From: Rhizorhabdus sp049889055
GTDB lineage: Bacteria; Pseudomonadota; Alphaproteobacteria; Sphingomonadales; Sphingomonadaceae
NCBI RefSeq assembly: GCF_049889055.1
Contig: NZ_JBLTWO010000009.1
Location: 62,001 to 126,000 of the forward strand
Length of the DNA stretch: 64,000 nt
Reading direction: 5' to 3'
The first letter of the stretch is position 1; each line of letters opens with the position of its first letter. Below are positions 33,655-41,849 of the stretch, piece after piece. Under the pieces are notes generated by a model. That model was not told where the DNA came from and made no database searches. It was given only the letters and a program-made list of their open reading frames with translations. The translations under genes were made by a program, and so were the position numbers.

Positions 33655-34730
33655 CAAGTCCAGTTACGGCGGAGCCTATGCAAGGCGCCGGGAGCAACGA
33701 TTCCGCGATGCTGCAGTTGGCCAAGGACGAGGCCCGGCGCTACGCCCAGAGAAACGGCGAACCTCCGAATGGATTCCTCGTGCGGCCTCAAACTCATCAG
33801 TTCGGCTTCGCGTTCTTTTGGCACGATCATGGAGGCGGCGAAGTCGTTTGCTTCCTCCTCGTAGGGATCATCGCCATCCGTGCCTTCGGAATCCACAAAC
33901 GACGATGCTTCATGTAGAAGAAGATGGCCAATCTCGTGAAAAAGCGTGAACCAGAAATGGTCGTCTGCCCGATGCCTGAAGCTCATAAGAATCATCGCCT
34001 TGTCGGGCGAGATCATGCGGCTTGCGCCACTGGCACGACAGCCCTTTGGAGCCCGTACCACCACAAGCGCGACGCCGGCATCTGCCATCACTTTAACGAG
34101 GGCTGGCATGAACCGGCTAGGCTTGCTGATCTTCGACAATGCCCTGATATCATTAAGACGGGCCTGGAGCGCATCTCTTGACCAAGTAGCCGTCTCCCGA
34201 AGATTCGCGTCGAGCTCGCCTTCCCGCAGCCACATCGACGTTGCGCCATCGTGCTGCGTGAACGCCAGCGATCGACGGAACCTCGCTTGGCGTTGGTGGG
34301 GGCCGTAGCGTGCGTCCCAAGACTTCAGAGTACTGACGCCGAAGTAGGCCAAACGTCGCTGCAGTTCGGCCGAACGCGCCTTAGCCGCGATTCGACCCTT
34401 GCTGCCAGGAGCCGGAATACGGTCCAACCAAGCCTCAGCATCCTCGGGGGATAATTGACTAACTGCTCGAACCAAAGCTTCTTGATATCTCGCCTGCCGG
34501 TTCTTCCAGAAGGTGGTTGATCCACCGAGCAGGGCGGAAAGCGCGTCCGCAGTGTCATCGTCGATGATGCCGAACCCACTAGTCAGGTCGCGCAGCTGGG
34601 GCATCCCTCCGGCCAGGCGCCCGGCGAGCGTCGAAGCGGATACGCCACGTCGACGCATCGCTGACAGCACGCTGTCGCCGGGTCTGGAGAACCAGTCTTT
34701 TTCTTGAAGCTGAACTTCGACAATCGCCAT
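33630..34730 (-). CDS. HTH / ImmA-IrrE metallopeptidase fusion
   Basis: About 366 residues. The N-terminus has a HigA-like helix-turn-helix (VLSAMRRRGVSASTLAGRLAG; FWKNRQARYQEAL). The C-terminal zinc-peptidase has FTLFHEIGHLLLHE with a distal Glu in EEEANDFAASMIVP. Such proteins commonly act as antitoxins or as phage/ICE repressor proteases. The ATG at 34730 shares a base with the preceding gene's stop; an in-frame GTG lies one codon earlier. Together they look like a two-gene module. Confidence 0.88.
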   Translation of the reverse strand: MAIVEVQLQEKDWFSRPGDSVLSAMRRRGVSASTLAGRLAGGMPQLRDLTSGFGIIDDDTADALSALLGGSTTFWKNRQARYQEALVRAVSQLSPEDAEAWLDRIPAPGSKGRIAAKARSAELQRRLAYFGVSTLKSWDARYGPHQRQARFRRSLAFTQHDGATSMWLREGELDANLRETATWSRDALQARLNDIRALSKISKPSRFMPALVKVMADAGVALVVVRAPKGCRASGASRMISPDKAMILMSFRHRADDHFWFTLFHEIGHLLLHEASSFVDSEGTDGDDPYEEEANDFAASMIVPKEREAELMSLRPHEESIRRFAVSLGVAPGLVLGQLQHRGIVAPGALHRLRRNWTWDQILEAI

Positions 34731-35044
34731 CACCGGATCTCGATCAGCATAATTCTACGAACTTGCTCCCAGGCCACACTACCATCTGCCGAGCGTGGTA
34801 GATTTTTGCCCACCGCAATGAACGCTGCTCGGTAGTGTGTACCGAATGAGAAGGAAAGGGAATCCCTTCCTGAAATTTCACCGTCCCGAAACTGGATCAG
34901 TTCGTCGGCGGTGAAGAAGGACTCCGCTTCGGCTAGTAGCTCGTGCAACTCTGCGGCTGCCCCCGGTCCGAACTGAGCCTGAGCCTCCTCTATCCTCGTG
35001 CAGAGAGCCTTTAGATTCTTGCTGCCATAAGAGACGTTTAGCAC
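34730..35044 (-). CDS. Small protein upstream of the HTH-protease; possible toxin
   Basis: 104 residues, GTG start with GAGG upstream. No firm family signature. The order of an initial helix (YGSKNLKALCTRIEEAQAQF), a second helix and a terminal strand pair ending RRIMLIEIR loosely recalls HigB-like toxins. The tight overlap with an HTH-ImmA gene supports a toxin-antitoxin reading. Function is inferred from context only. Confidence 0.6.
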   Translation of the reverse strand: MLNVSYGSKNLKALCTRIEEAQAQFGPGAAAELHELLAEAESFFTADELIQFRDGEISGRDSLSFSFGTHYRAAFIAVGKNLPRSADGSVAWEQVRRIMLIEIR

Positions 35045-35102
35045 GGCGCCTCGCTTAATTCACGAGATGGCCGATGTGCCGGCAAGATCGTTGCTCGTAT
35101 CA

Positions 35103-35468
35103 TCACTGCGGCAGCGGGGAACCGTGGGGCTTGGCGGCCTGCTTCGCGCGGATCGTATCAATGCGATCCCAGTTGCGCTTTAGTTCCGCGTCGCCTGCGT
35201 CGTCCATGTTGATCCGGGAAGCGCTGCATAGTGCGGCCAGCGTGACCATAACGCCACCCACCTCTAAATCTGGCTTACCGACCGGACGGGCGTAAACATA
35301 ATCGACCAGCGCCAGAGCATCTTCACGCGAGCAGCCGTTGGCCTGCGCCAACTCCAGCGCCTCTTCAACAAATCGATGCGTTCGTTCAGCGCGATTAGAC
35401 CAGACGGCTATCGGAAAACAGGCCTTCAACCAGCTCTCGACCCGCTCTTGGAATGAAGTGATGCCCAA
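35103..35468 (-). CDS. MazG-like nucleotide pyrophosphohydrolase
   Basis: 121 residues; TTG start preceded by AGGAGG. The helical core RTHRFVEEALELAQANGCSREDALALVDYVY and the segment GGVMVTLAALC match a MazG-like family frequent in phages and mobile elements of Alphaproteobacteria, where acidic residues bind Mg-NTP. It could trim non-standard or competing dNTPs, which would suit a neighbouring ThyA-fold/thymine-modification pair. The link is an inference because it is on the opposite strand. Confidence 0.77.
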   Translation of the reverse strand: MGITSFQERVESWLKACFPIAVWSNRAERTHRFVEEALELAQANGCSREDALALVDYVYARPVGKPDLEVGGVMVTLAALCSASRINMDDAGDAELKRNWDRIDTIRAKQAAKPHGSPLPQ

Positions 35469-35532
35469 GCGGCCTCCTCTTGTGTCCTTCTCATAAATGG
35501 CGAAATGAAATCAATACAAGGGTAATATAAAG

Positions 35533-35620
35533 CTACTCAATGATAAGCCCAATCAGGCCATTCTGATTCATGCAGCCAACCTGATTATCAACACCCATGC
35601 CGACAGGATCAATTGAGTAG
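35533..35620. repeat. AT-rich inverted repeats at the right edge of the island
   Basis: CTACTCAAT at 35533-35541 and ATTGAGTAG at 35612-35620 form 9-base inverted arms 70 bases apart. AATCAG-gccatt-CTGATT at 35551-35568 is a small hairpin between them. The segment 35469-35728 has no convincing gene. It might be a remnant of the island boundary; no matching direct repeat was found at the left edge. Confidence 0.35.
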
Positions 35621-35728
35621 TCCCAGACTGGTTGACCTCGCCGAATACCGATGCCCCCCCCTTGGCATCCACCCCATCTTCCCCCATGGCATTACCGTAA
35701 ATCCCTTGCCCCATGCGGAAAGTGAGTC

Positions 35729-36724
35729 ATGCCTGCCTCCCGATATCCGATCTTCGACACGCTGCGTCTGCCGGTCATCGGCTCGCCGATGTTCATCGTG
35801 TCCGGGCCCGAGCTGGTCATCGCGCAGTGCAAGGCGGGGATCGTCGGGAGTTTTCCGGCGCTCAATGCGCGGCCGGCGAGTCAGCTCGACGAGTGGCTGC
35901 ACCGGATCACCGAGGAACTGGCGGCGCATGATCGCGACCATCCCGAGCGGCCGGCTGCGCCGTTCGCGGTCAACCAGATCGTCCATCGCTCGAACGACCG
36001 GCTGGAGCATGATCTGCAGGTCTGCGCCAAGTGGAAGGTGCCGCTGGTGATCACCTCGCTCGGCGTGCGCGAGGACGTCAATGCGGGGGTGCATGGCTGG
36101 GGCGGGATCGTGCTGCACGACGTCATCAACGACCGCTTCGCGCGCAAGGCGGTCGAGCGCGGGGCCGACGGGCTGATCCTCGTCGCGGCGGGCGCGGGCG
36201 GGCATGCGGGGACGCTGTCGCCCTTCGCGCTGGTGCAGGAGGTGCGCGCCTGGTTCGACGGGCTCGTCGCCCTGTCGGGGGCGATCGCCACCGGCCGGTC
36301 GATCCTGGCGGCGCAGGCGCTGGGGGCGGACTTCGCCTATATCGGCTCGCCCTGGATCGCGACGACGGAGGCCAATGCGGTCGACGGCTATAAGCAGGCG
36401 ATCGTCGAGGCGGGGGCGTCGGACATCGTCTATTCGAGCTATTTCACCGGCGTGCACGGCAATTATCTGCGCTCGTCGATCGTGGCGGCGGGGATGGACC
36501 CCGATGCCCTGCCCGAGCGCGACCCGAGCGCGATGGACTTCGGATCGGCCTCCGGCGCCGATGCGAAGGCGTGGCGCGACATCTGGGGATCGGGGCAGGG
36601 CGTCGGCGCGGTCAAGGCGGTCGAAAGCGTCGCCGACCGCGTGGCGACGCTGGAGCGTGATTATGGCGAAGCGATCGCCGCCCTGCGCACCAAGGCCAGT
36701 TGGCAGGACTTCTCCGGAGCGTGA
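35729..36724 (+). CDS. Nitronate monooxygenase (NMO/2-nitropropane dioxygenase family)
   Basis: 331 residues, FMN-binding TIM barrel. Motifs are LRLPVIGSPMFIVSGPELV, a glycine-rich AAGAGGHAGTLSPFA flavin loop and GADFAYIGSPWIAT phosphate-binding loop. The family oxidises alkyl nitronates, including propionate 3-nitronate, to aldehydes or oxoacids. It is the first high-GC gene after the accessory island. A TetR-type gene follows on the same strand at 32 bases and may regulate it. Confidence 0.91.
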   Translation: MPASRYPIFDTLRLPVIGSPMFIVSGPELVIAQCKAGIVGSFPALNARPASQLDEWLHRITEELAAHDRDHPERPAAPFAVNQIVHRSNDRLEHDLQVCAKWKVPLVITSLGVREDVNAGVHGWGGIVLHDVINDRFARKAVERGADGLILVAAGAGGHAGTLSPFALVQEVRAWFDGLVALSGAIATGRSILAAQALGADFAYIGSPWIATTEANAVDGYKQAIVEAGASDIVYSSYFTGVHGNYLRSSIVAAGMDPDALPERDPSAMDFGSASGADAKAWRDIWGSGQGVGAVKAVESVADRVATLERDYGEAIAALRTKASWQDFSGA

Positions 36725-36756
36725 CGACAGGCGCTTTAGGGATTAGCCTGTCCGCA

Positions 36757-37584
36757 ATGACCGACATCGACTCTGGCGACATCGAACCTGACGATATCGA
36801 GCTCGGCGATATCGAGGGTGGCGATATCGACGCCGAGGCGGGCACGGCCAAGCCGCGCCCCCGCAAGCGCTATGCCAGCCAGGGGATGACCGAGCGCCGC
36901 GCGCGCATCATCAATGCTGCGCACAATATATTGGGCGAGGGCGGGGTGCAGGCGCTGACGATCGAGCGGCTGAGTCGCGAGGCCGATGTTGCGCCGCGCA
37001 CGCTCTACCGCCTCTATGGCGACAAGGAAGGCGTCATCTTCGCGACCGTGGCCGAGCGCCTGCGCGAGGTCCGCCGCCACGTCGCGCGCAAGAAGAAGGA
37101 GTACAGCATCGAGGTCGTGTTCAAGGAGCTCGACTGGATGGTGGCCGAAATGTACCGCGACTCGCTCTATGCGCGCACGGTGATCGACTTCTATTTCTCA
37201 TCGGTGCCCCGGCCCGCCGCGATCCGCGAGCTGGGCTCGGTCGCCTATAACCGCTTCCGCAACTGGCTCGACCGGGAGATCATCGCGGGCCATGCCTGCA
37301 CCGACCTCGACCTGGAGCGGATCGCGCAGGAGCTCGTCGCGACCGAGTTCGTCATCTACCATCGCTGGGCGGTAGGGACGATCGACGGGCCGACCTGCTG
37401 CATCGAGCTCCACGCCAATTTCCTGAAGAGCGCGATCCTGTCGCTGGAGGGCGAGGTGCGCCGCCATTATATCGCGCTACTGGCCGAAAAGCACCGCGAA
37501 CTGGGGATGAGCGAGATCGGCGCTGCGGCCTCCACCAACCGCGCCGAGCGCGACGCCGGGCTTCACTTCACCGGCAGGGCATAG
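36757..37584 (+). CDS. TetR-family regulator with an acidic repeat N-terminus
   Basis: About 275 residues. The HTH lies near residue 75: LTIERLSREADVAPRTLYRLYGDKEG in two adjoining blocks. The N-terminal 30 residues are an acidic run made from four five-residue units of the type GDIE, unusual for TetR. An ATG (MTERRAR) after this run is an alternative start. The C-terminal half carries DLERIAQELVATEFVIYHRWAVG, a ligand-binding helix set. Its 3' end overlaps the convergent PQQ-dehydrogenase gene by 22 bases. Confidence 0.88.
   Translation: MTDIDSGDIEPDDIELGDIEGGDIDAEAGTAKPRPRKRYASQGMTERRARIINAAHNILGEGGVQALTIERLSREADVAPRTLYRLYGDKEGVIFATVAERLREVRRHVARKKKEYSIEVVFKELDWMVAEMYRDSLYARTVIDFYFSSVPRPAAIRELGSVAYNRFRNWLDREIIAGHACTDLDLERIAQELVATEFVIYHRWAVGTIDGPTCCIELHANFLKSAILSLEGEVRRHYIALLAEKHRELGMSEIGAAASTNRAERDAGLHFTGRA
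36775..36830 (+). repeat. Four 15-bp tandem units in the TetR gene
   Basis: GGCGAtATCGA-type cores start at 36775, 36790, 36805 and 36820, an exact 15-base period. Each encodes a GDIE-like step, and three contain the self-complementary CGATATCG. Confidence 0.65.
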
Positions 37585-39584
37585 GCGATCAGCTCGTCCG
37601 ACCGGGGCGTCTGGAACCACATATGCTGCCCCGATGACACCACGACGAACTGGCGGCCGCCGGTGACATAGCTCATCGGCGTGGTCTGGCTGCCGCCGGG
37701 CAACCGGTCCTGCCACAGCAGCCTGCCGCTGCGCATGTCTATAGCGCGCAGATTGCGGTCCATCGTCGCCGCGATGAAGAGCACGCCGCCGCCGGTGGCG
37801 ACCGGCCCGCCGATATTCGGGGTCCCGAGGGTGATGTCGACGGGAAGGGGGATCGGCAGGCGGTCGTTGATCGTCCCTAGCGGAACGTCCCACAGGATGC
37901 GGCCGCTGCGCAGGTCGATCGCGGTGAGGCCGCCCCAGGGCGGCGGCGTGCAGGGGGCGCCGAGCGGGGACAGGAGCCACTCGCGCTTGACGTCATAGGG
38001 GGTGCCGGCCATCGGCGAGACGTCCTCATGCGCCGACAGCTGGACGGTGCCGCTGCCCCCCGGCTTGCGCGGGCGCAGCTTGATGACCGAGGCGACCCGG
38101 CTGCTGTTGACGTAGAAGATCTGCCGCACCGGATCGATCGCGCCGCCGCCCCAATTGGCGCCGCCCGAGGCCGCCGGATAGGTGATCGTGCCGCGCGTTG
38201 TGATCGGGGTGAACAGCCCTTCGGAGCGATATTGGGCGATCAGGTCGCGGCATTTGCCCCGGTCCCAGGGGGTGAAGCCCCAGGCCTGATCGGGGGTGAT
38301 GCTCTGCGGGACGATCGGCTTCGGCAGGCGCGGGCGCGGCTGGGTCGGCGACAGCCATTCGCCGGGCACGCCGCTCTGGGGCACGGGGACCTCGTCGATC
38401 GGGAAGAGCGGTGCGCCGGTGCGGCGGTCGAGGACGAAGACATAGCCCTGCTTGGTCGGCTGGACGAGCGCGGGGATGCGGCGCCCGCCCCGGTTGATGT
38501 CGACCAGTGTCGGCTGGGCCGGGGTGTCATAGTCCCAGATATCGTGATGGATCAGCTGGCGCGCCCAGATCAGCTTGCCGGTCGCCGCATCGAGCGCGAC
38601 GGTGCTGTTGGCGTGGCGGTTGTCGCCGGGCCGCAGACCGCCATAATAATCGGGCGAGGCGCTCGACGTCGGCAGGAACACCATGTTGAGGTCGGGGTCG
38701 CCCGCGATCACCGACCAGACATTGGCGGCGCCGGTCGTGTGGCGGCTGTCGCCCATCCAGTCGCGGTCGGACCCGCCCTCCTGCGGGATCGGGTCGAAGG
38801 TCCAGATCTGGCGCCCGCTGCGCGCGTCGAAGGCGCGGATGATTCCGCGCGGCGCGTTGGCGCGGACATTGTCGAGCACCGACGTGCCGATGACGATGCT
38901 GTCGCGGACGATCGCGGCGGGGGCCGCGAGCTTCACCTCGCCGCGATGGTGCAGCTTGCCCGGATCGACGCGGACGGTGCCCTTGTCGCCGAAGCCGGCG
39001 CAGGGGCGCCCGGTCCGCGCATCGAGCGCGATCAGCCGCATGTCGACCGTGGCCAGGATGATCCGGGTCGAGCAGGCGGCCGGGCCAGTAGCGGAGGCGG
39101 TAGCGGCGGCATCCTGCCACTGCGACACGCCCCGGCAGATATATTGGTCGGGCAGCTGGAAGCGGGTGTCGATGCCCGCATCATAGACCCACTTCTCGCG
39201 CCCCGTCGCCGGATCGAGCGCGATGACCCGGCCGAAGGGCGTGCAGGTGATCAGCGAGCCGGCGGCGAGGATCGGCGTCGTCTCGTTGGTGCTGTTGGTC
39301 AGCATCGCATCGGGCCGGCGCGCCAGTTCGCCGGTCGAATAGCGCCACGCGACCTTCAGATGCGCGACATTGGCGGGAGTGATCTGCGCGGCGGGGGTGT
39401 AGCGGGTGCCACCCATGGTGGCGCCCCACTGATCCCAGCGCGTCTCGCCGGGTCCGCCCTTCGGCAGTTCGAGCGGGCCGAGCGGCGGCATCAGCCTTAT
39501 CGCCCAACCCACCGCCCAGGTGACCAGGACCAGCCCGAACAGGGCCAGTCCGATGCGCCCGATCATCCGCCCCCGCCGCGCCAT
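37563..39584 (-). CDS. PQQ-dependent membrane dehydrogenase (glucose/quinate/alcohol type)
   Basis: 673 residues. One N-terminal membrane helix (IGRIGLALFGLVLVTWAVGW) anchors a periplasmic eight-bladed propeller. Blade signatures include AWRYSTGELARRPD, VIALDPATGREKWVYDAG and LIWARQLIHHDIWDYDTPAQP. It oxidises an alcohol or sugar with PQQ and passes electrons to ubiquinone. Only one helix is present, unlike five in membrane glucose dehydrogenase. It is the last gene of a nine-gene leftward operon; its start lies one base beyond the stop of the lipoyl gene. Confidence 0.92.
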   Translation of the reverse strand: MARRGRMIGRIGLALFGLVLVTWAVGWAIRLMPPLGPLELPKGGPGETRWDQWGATMGGTRYTPAAQITPANVAHLKVAWRYSTGELARRPDAMLTNSTNETTPILAAGSLITCTPFGRVIALDPATGREKWVYDAGIDTRFQLPDQYICRGVSQWQDAAATASATGPAACSTRIILATVDMRLIALDARTGRPCAGFGDKGTVRVDPGKLHHRGEVKLAAPAAIVRDSIVIGTSVLDNVRANAPRGIIRAFDARSGRQIWTFDPIPQEGGSDRDWMGDSRHTTGAANVWSVIAGDPDLNMVFLPTSSASPDYYGGLRPGDNRHANSTVALDAATGKLIWARQLIHHDIWDYDTPAQPTLVDINRGGRRIPALVQPTKQGYVFVLDRRTGAPLFPIDEVPVPQSGVPGEWLSPTQPRPRLPKPIVPQSITPDQAWGFTPWDRGKCRDLIAQYRSEGLFTPITTRGTITYPAASGGANWGGGAIDPVRQIFYVNSSRVASVIKLRPRKPGGSGTVQLSAHEDVSPMAGTPYDVKREWLLSPLGAPCTPPPWGGLTAIDLRSGRILWDVPLGTINDRLPIPLPVDITLGTPNIGGPVATGGGVLFIAATMDRNLRAIDMRSGRLLWQDRLPGGSQTTPMSYVTGGRQFVVVSSGQHMWFQTPRSDELIAYALPVK

Positions 39585-39585
39585 G

Positions 39586-39825
39586 TCAGACCGTAATCGT
39601 CGCGATATGGGTGCGAACGGCCACCGTCTCCCCTTCCTCGATCAGGATTTCGCTGAGCGTTCCGCTGCCGGGTGATGGCACTTCGACCGTGGTCTTTGCG
39701 GCCTCGATCTCCACCAGCGGCTCGCCGGCCTCGACGCTGTCGCCGACCGCCTTCATCCAGCGTACGATCTCCGCATCCTGCATGCCCATGCCGAACTGGG
39801 GCAGCAGCACTTTCATGTTCGCCAT
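39586..39825 (-). CDS. Free-standing lipoyl (biotinyl) domain protein
   Basis: 79 residues, a single lipoyl domain. The modification site is the Lys of IEAAKTTVEVPSPGSG, and the opening LLPQFGMGMQDAEI matches E2 lipoyl domains. There is no peripheral-subunit-binding or acyltransferase domain, so the E1 genes upstream have a lipoyl carrier but no local E2 catalytic core. It may serve as the acyl acceptor of the adjacent E1. Confidence 0.89.
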   Translation of the reverse strand: MANMKVLLPQFGMGMQDAEIVRWMKAVGDSVEAGEPLVEIEAAKTTVEVPSPGSGTLSEILIEEGETVAVRTHIATITV

Positions 39826-39837
39826 GCTGCGCTCTCC

Positions 39838-40830
39838 TCAGGCGTCGACGGTTTCGCGCGCGCCGACCAGGCGGCGGGCGGCGGCGATGATGCGCTCGGC
39901 ACTCGGGTAGAGCGCCTTTTCGATCGGGGGCGAGAAGGGCACATGCGTCTCGGCGGTCGCGATGCGCAGGACCGGCCCCCGCAGCGAGTCGAAGGCATGT
40001 TCGGCGATCAGCGCGGCGATCTCGCTGCCCGCGCTGCAGCTCTGATGCGCCGGATCGACCGTGATCGCGCGGCCGGTCTTGCGGACCGAGCGCAGGATGA
40101 TCTCCTTGTCGAGCGGGACCAGGCTGCGCGGATCGACGACCTCGGCCGAAATCCCTTCCTTGACCAGCGTCGCGGCGGCCTTGAGCGCGAGCGGAACGCC
40201 GCCGCCGATCGCGATGATCGACAGGTCGGTGCCTTCGCGCTTGATGTCGCCCTTGCCGAGCGGGATCAGGAAGTCGGGATCGTCGGGCATGTCGGACTTC
40301 GACGTCCAGCAGGTCGAATCCTCGAAGCACAGCACGGGATCGTCGTCGCGCACCGCCGCCTTGAGCATGCCCTTCATGTCATAGGCGGTCGACGGGACCA
40401 TGATCTTCAGCCCCGGCACATTCATGAACATCGAATAGTTGCGGTCCGAATGCTGCGCAGCATTGGAGTTGCCGTAGAACAGGCAACTGCGGATCACGAG
40501 CGGCAGCCGCGCCTGTCCGCCATAGATGTAGCGCGACTTGGCGATGATGCTCATGATCTGGTCCATCGCCGGGTAGAGGAAGGACGAGATCGTCGCATCG
40601 ACGATCGGCCGCATCCCCACCATCGACGCACCCGCAGCGGCGCCGATGAAGCCGTTCTCCGAGATCGGGGTGTCGCGGACGCGCTCGGTGCCAAAGGCGT
40701 CGACGAAGCCCGTGGTCGTGCCGAACACGTTGCAGATGATGTCCTCGCCCATGATGAAGACGCGCTCGTCGCGGGTCATCTCTTCCATCTGGGCCTGTCG
40801 GATGGCCTCCAGGAACGTCACTTTCGCCAT
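39838..40830 (-). CDS. 2-oxoacid/acetoin dehydrogenase E1 beta subunit
   Basis: About 330 residues. Typical opening VTFLEAIRQAQMEEM, then FIMGEDIICNVFGTT, RVRDTPISENGFIGAAAGA and C-terminal VVDPRSLVPLDKEIIL. It pairs with the alpha subunit 13 bases upstream. GAGAGGATC lies before the ATG at 40830; a longer in-frame start overlaps the alpha gene and is rejected. AcoB-like acetoin cleavage and branched or pyruvate-type oxoacid oxidation are both possible. Confidence 0.93.
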   Translation of the reverse strand: MAKVTFLEAIRQAQMEEMTRDERVFIMGEDIICNVFGTTTGFVDAFGTERVRDTPISENGFIGAAAGASMVGMRPIVDATISSFLYPAMDQIMSIIAKSRYIYGGQARLPLVIRSCLFYGNSNAAQHSDRNYSMFMNVPGLKIMVPSTAYDMKGMLKAAVRDDDPVLCFEDSTCWTSKSDMPDDPDFLIPLGKGDIKREGTDLSIIAIGGGVPLALKAAATLVKEGISAEVVDPRSLVPLDKEIILRSVRKTGRAITVDPAHQSCSAGSEIAALIAEHAFDSLRGPVLRIATAETHVPFSPPIEKALYPSAERIIAAARRLVGARETVDA

Positions 40831-40843
40831 GATGATCCTCTCC

Positions 40844-41839
40844 TCAGGCCTTGATGAAATCGGGGATGGGGAGGCGGTCGACGAACACGTCGTCAAAGGC
40901 TTCCTCCTGCGTCGGGTAGGCGCTGTCGCGCGCGAACTGCAGCGCGTCGGCGACCTCGTCGGCGACCTCCCTCTCGATCCGGTCGAGCAGATCGGCGGCG
41001 GTGCCCGATGCGATCAGCTTGGCGCGGTAGAGCTTCAGCGGATCGCGCTCGCGCCACTCGTCGACCTCGGCGCCGCGATCGAGCAGGATGCGCCCCATGT
41101 TCACCGCATGGTCGGCATAGCGATAGGTCTTGGTCTCGACGAAGGTCGGCCCCCCACCCGTCCGGGCCCGCTCGACCGCCTCGGCGACGGCGGCCTCGAC
41201 CGCGTCGACATCCTGGCCGTCGACGATGATCGAGGGCATGCCATAAGCCTTGGCGCGCTCGGCAATGTCCTTGACCGGCACCGCGACGCTCGCCGGGGTC
41301 GACACCGCATAGCCGTTATTCTCGCAGACGAAGATCGCGGGCAGCTTCCAGATCGCGGCGATGTTCAGCCCTTCGTGAAAGGCGCCTTCGTTGGTCGCGC
41401 CATCGCCGAAGAAGCACAGCGCGACGCGGCCATTGCCCTGCATCTTCGAGCCGAGCGCCGCGCCTGCGGCGACGGGCACGCCCGAGCCGACGATGCTGGT
41501 CTCGCCGAGACTCCCGACCGAGAAGTCCGACAGGTGCATCGACCCGCCCTTGCCCTTGCAGATGCCGGTCGCCTTGCCGAGCAGTTCGGCCATCAGCGGG
41601 CGCAGCTTGGCGCCCTTGGCGATCGGGTGGCCATGGCTGCGGTGGGTGCCGACCATATAATCTTCGGTGTTCAGCGCCATGCAGGCGCCGACGCCGGAGG
41701 CTTCCTGTCCGGCATAGGTGTGGAGCGCGCCGGGAATCTCGCCCTGGGCGTGGATCGCCTCGGCGAGATCCTCGAACTGCCGGATGCGCTGCATCCGCCG
41801 ATATTTTTCGAGACTTCGGTCATTCTGTCCGTCGGTCAT
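40844..41839 (-). CDS. 2-oxoacid/acetoin dehydrogenase E1 alpha subunit
   Basis: 331 residues with the TPP motif GDGATNEGAFHEGLNIAA...NN. The segment GKGGSMHLSD is shared by PdhA/AcoA. AAAGGAACG sits before the ATG. Together with E1 beta it decarboxylates a 2-oxoacid or cleaves acetoin-like diketones. The lipoyl protein downstream would take the acyl group. No E2 or E3 gene is in the window. Confidence 0.93.
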   Translation of the reverse strand: MTDGQNDRSLEKYRRMQRIRQFEDLAEAIHAQGEIPGALHTYAGQEASGVGACMALNTEDYMVGTHRSHGHPIAKGAKLRPLMAELLGKATGICKGKGGSMHLSDFSVGSLGETSIVGSGVPVAAGAALGSKMQGNGRVALCFFGDGATNEGAFHEGLNIAAIWKLPAIFVCENNGYAVSTPASVAVPVKDIAERAKAYGMPSIIVDGQDVDAVEAAVAEAVERARTGGGPTFVETKTYRYADHAVNMGRILLDRGAEVDEWRERDPLKLYRAKLIASGTAADLLDRIEREVADEVADALQFARDSAYPTQEEAFDDVFVDRLPIPDFIKA

Positions 41840-41849
41840 GACGTTCCTT

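Noticed and set aside
35609..36457. Minus-strand frame over the nitronate monooxygenase
   Set aside because: Antisense shadow of a well-conserved FMN enzyme; no ribosome site.
38028..39596. 522-codon plus-strand frame over the PQQ dehydrogenase
   Set aside because: Composition is Arg/Asp/Ala-rich without motifs; the PQQ propeller frame is on the minus strand.
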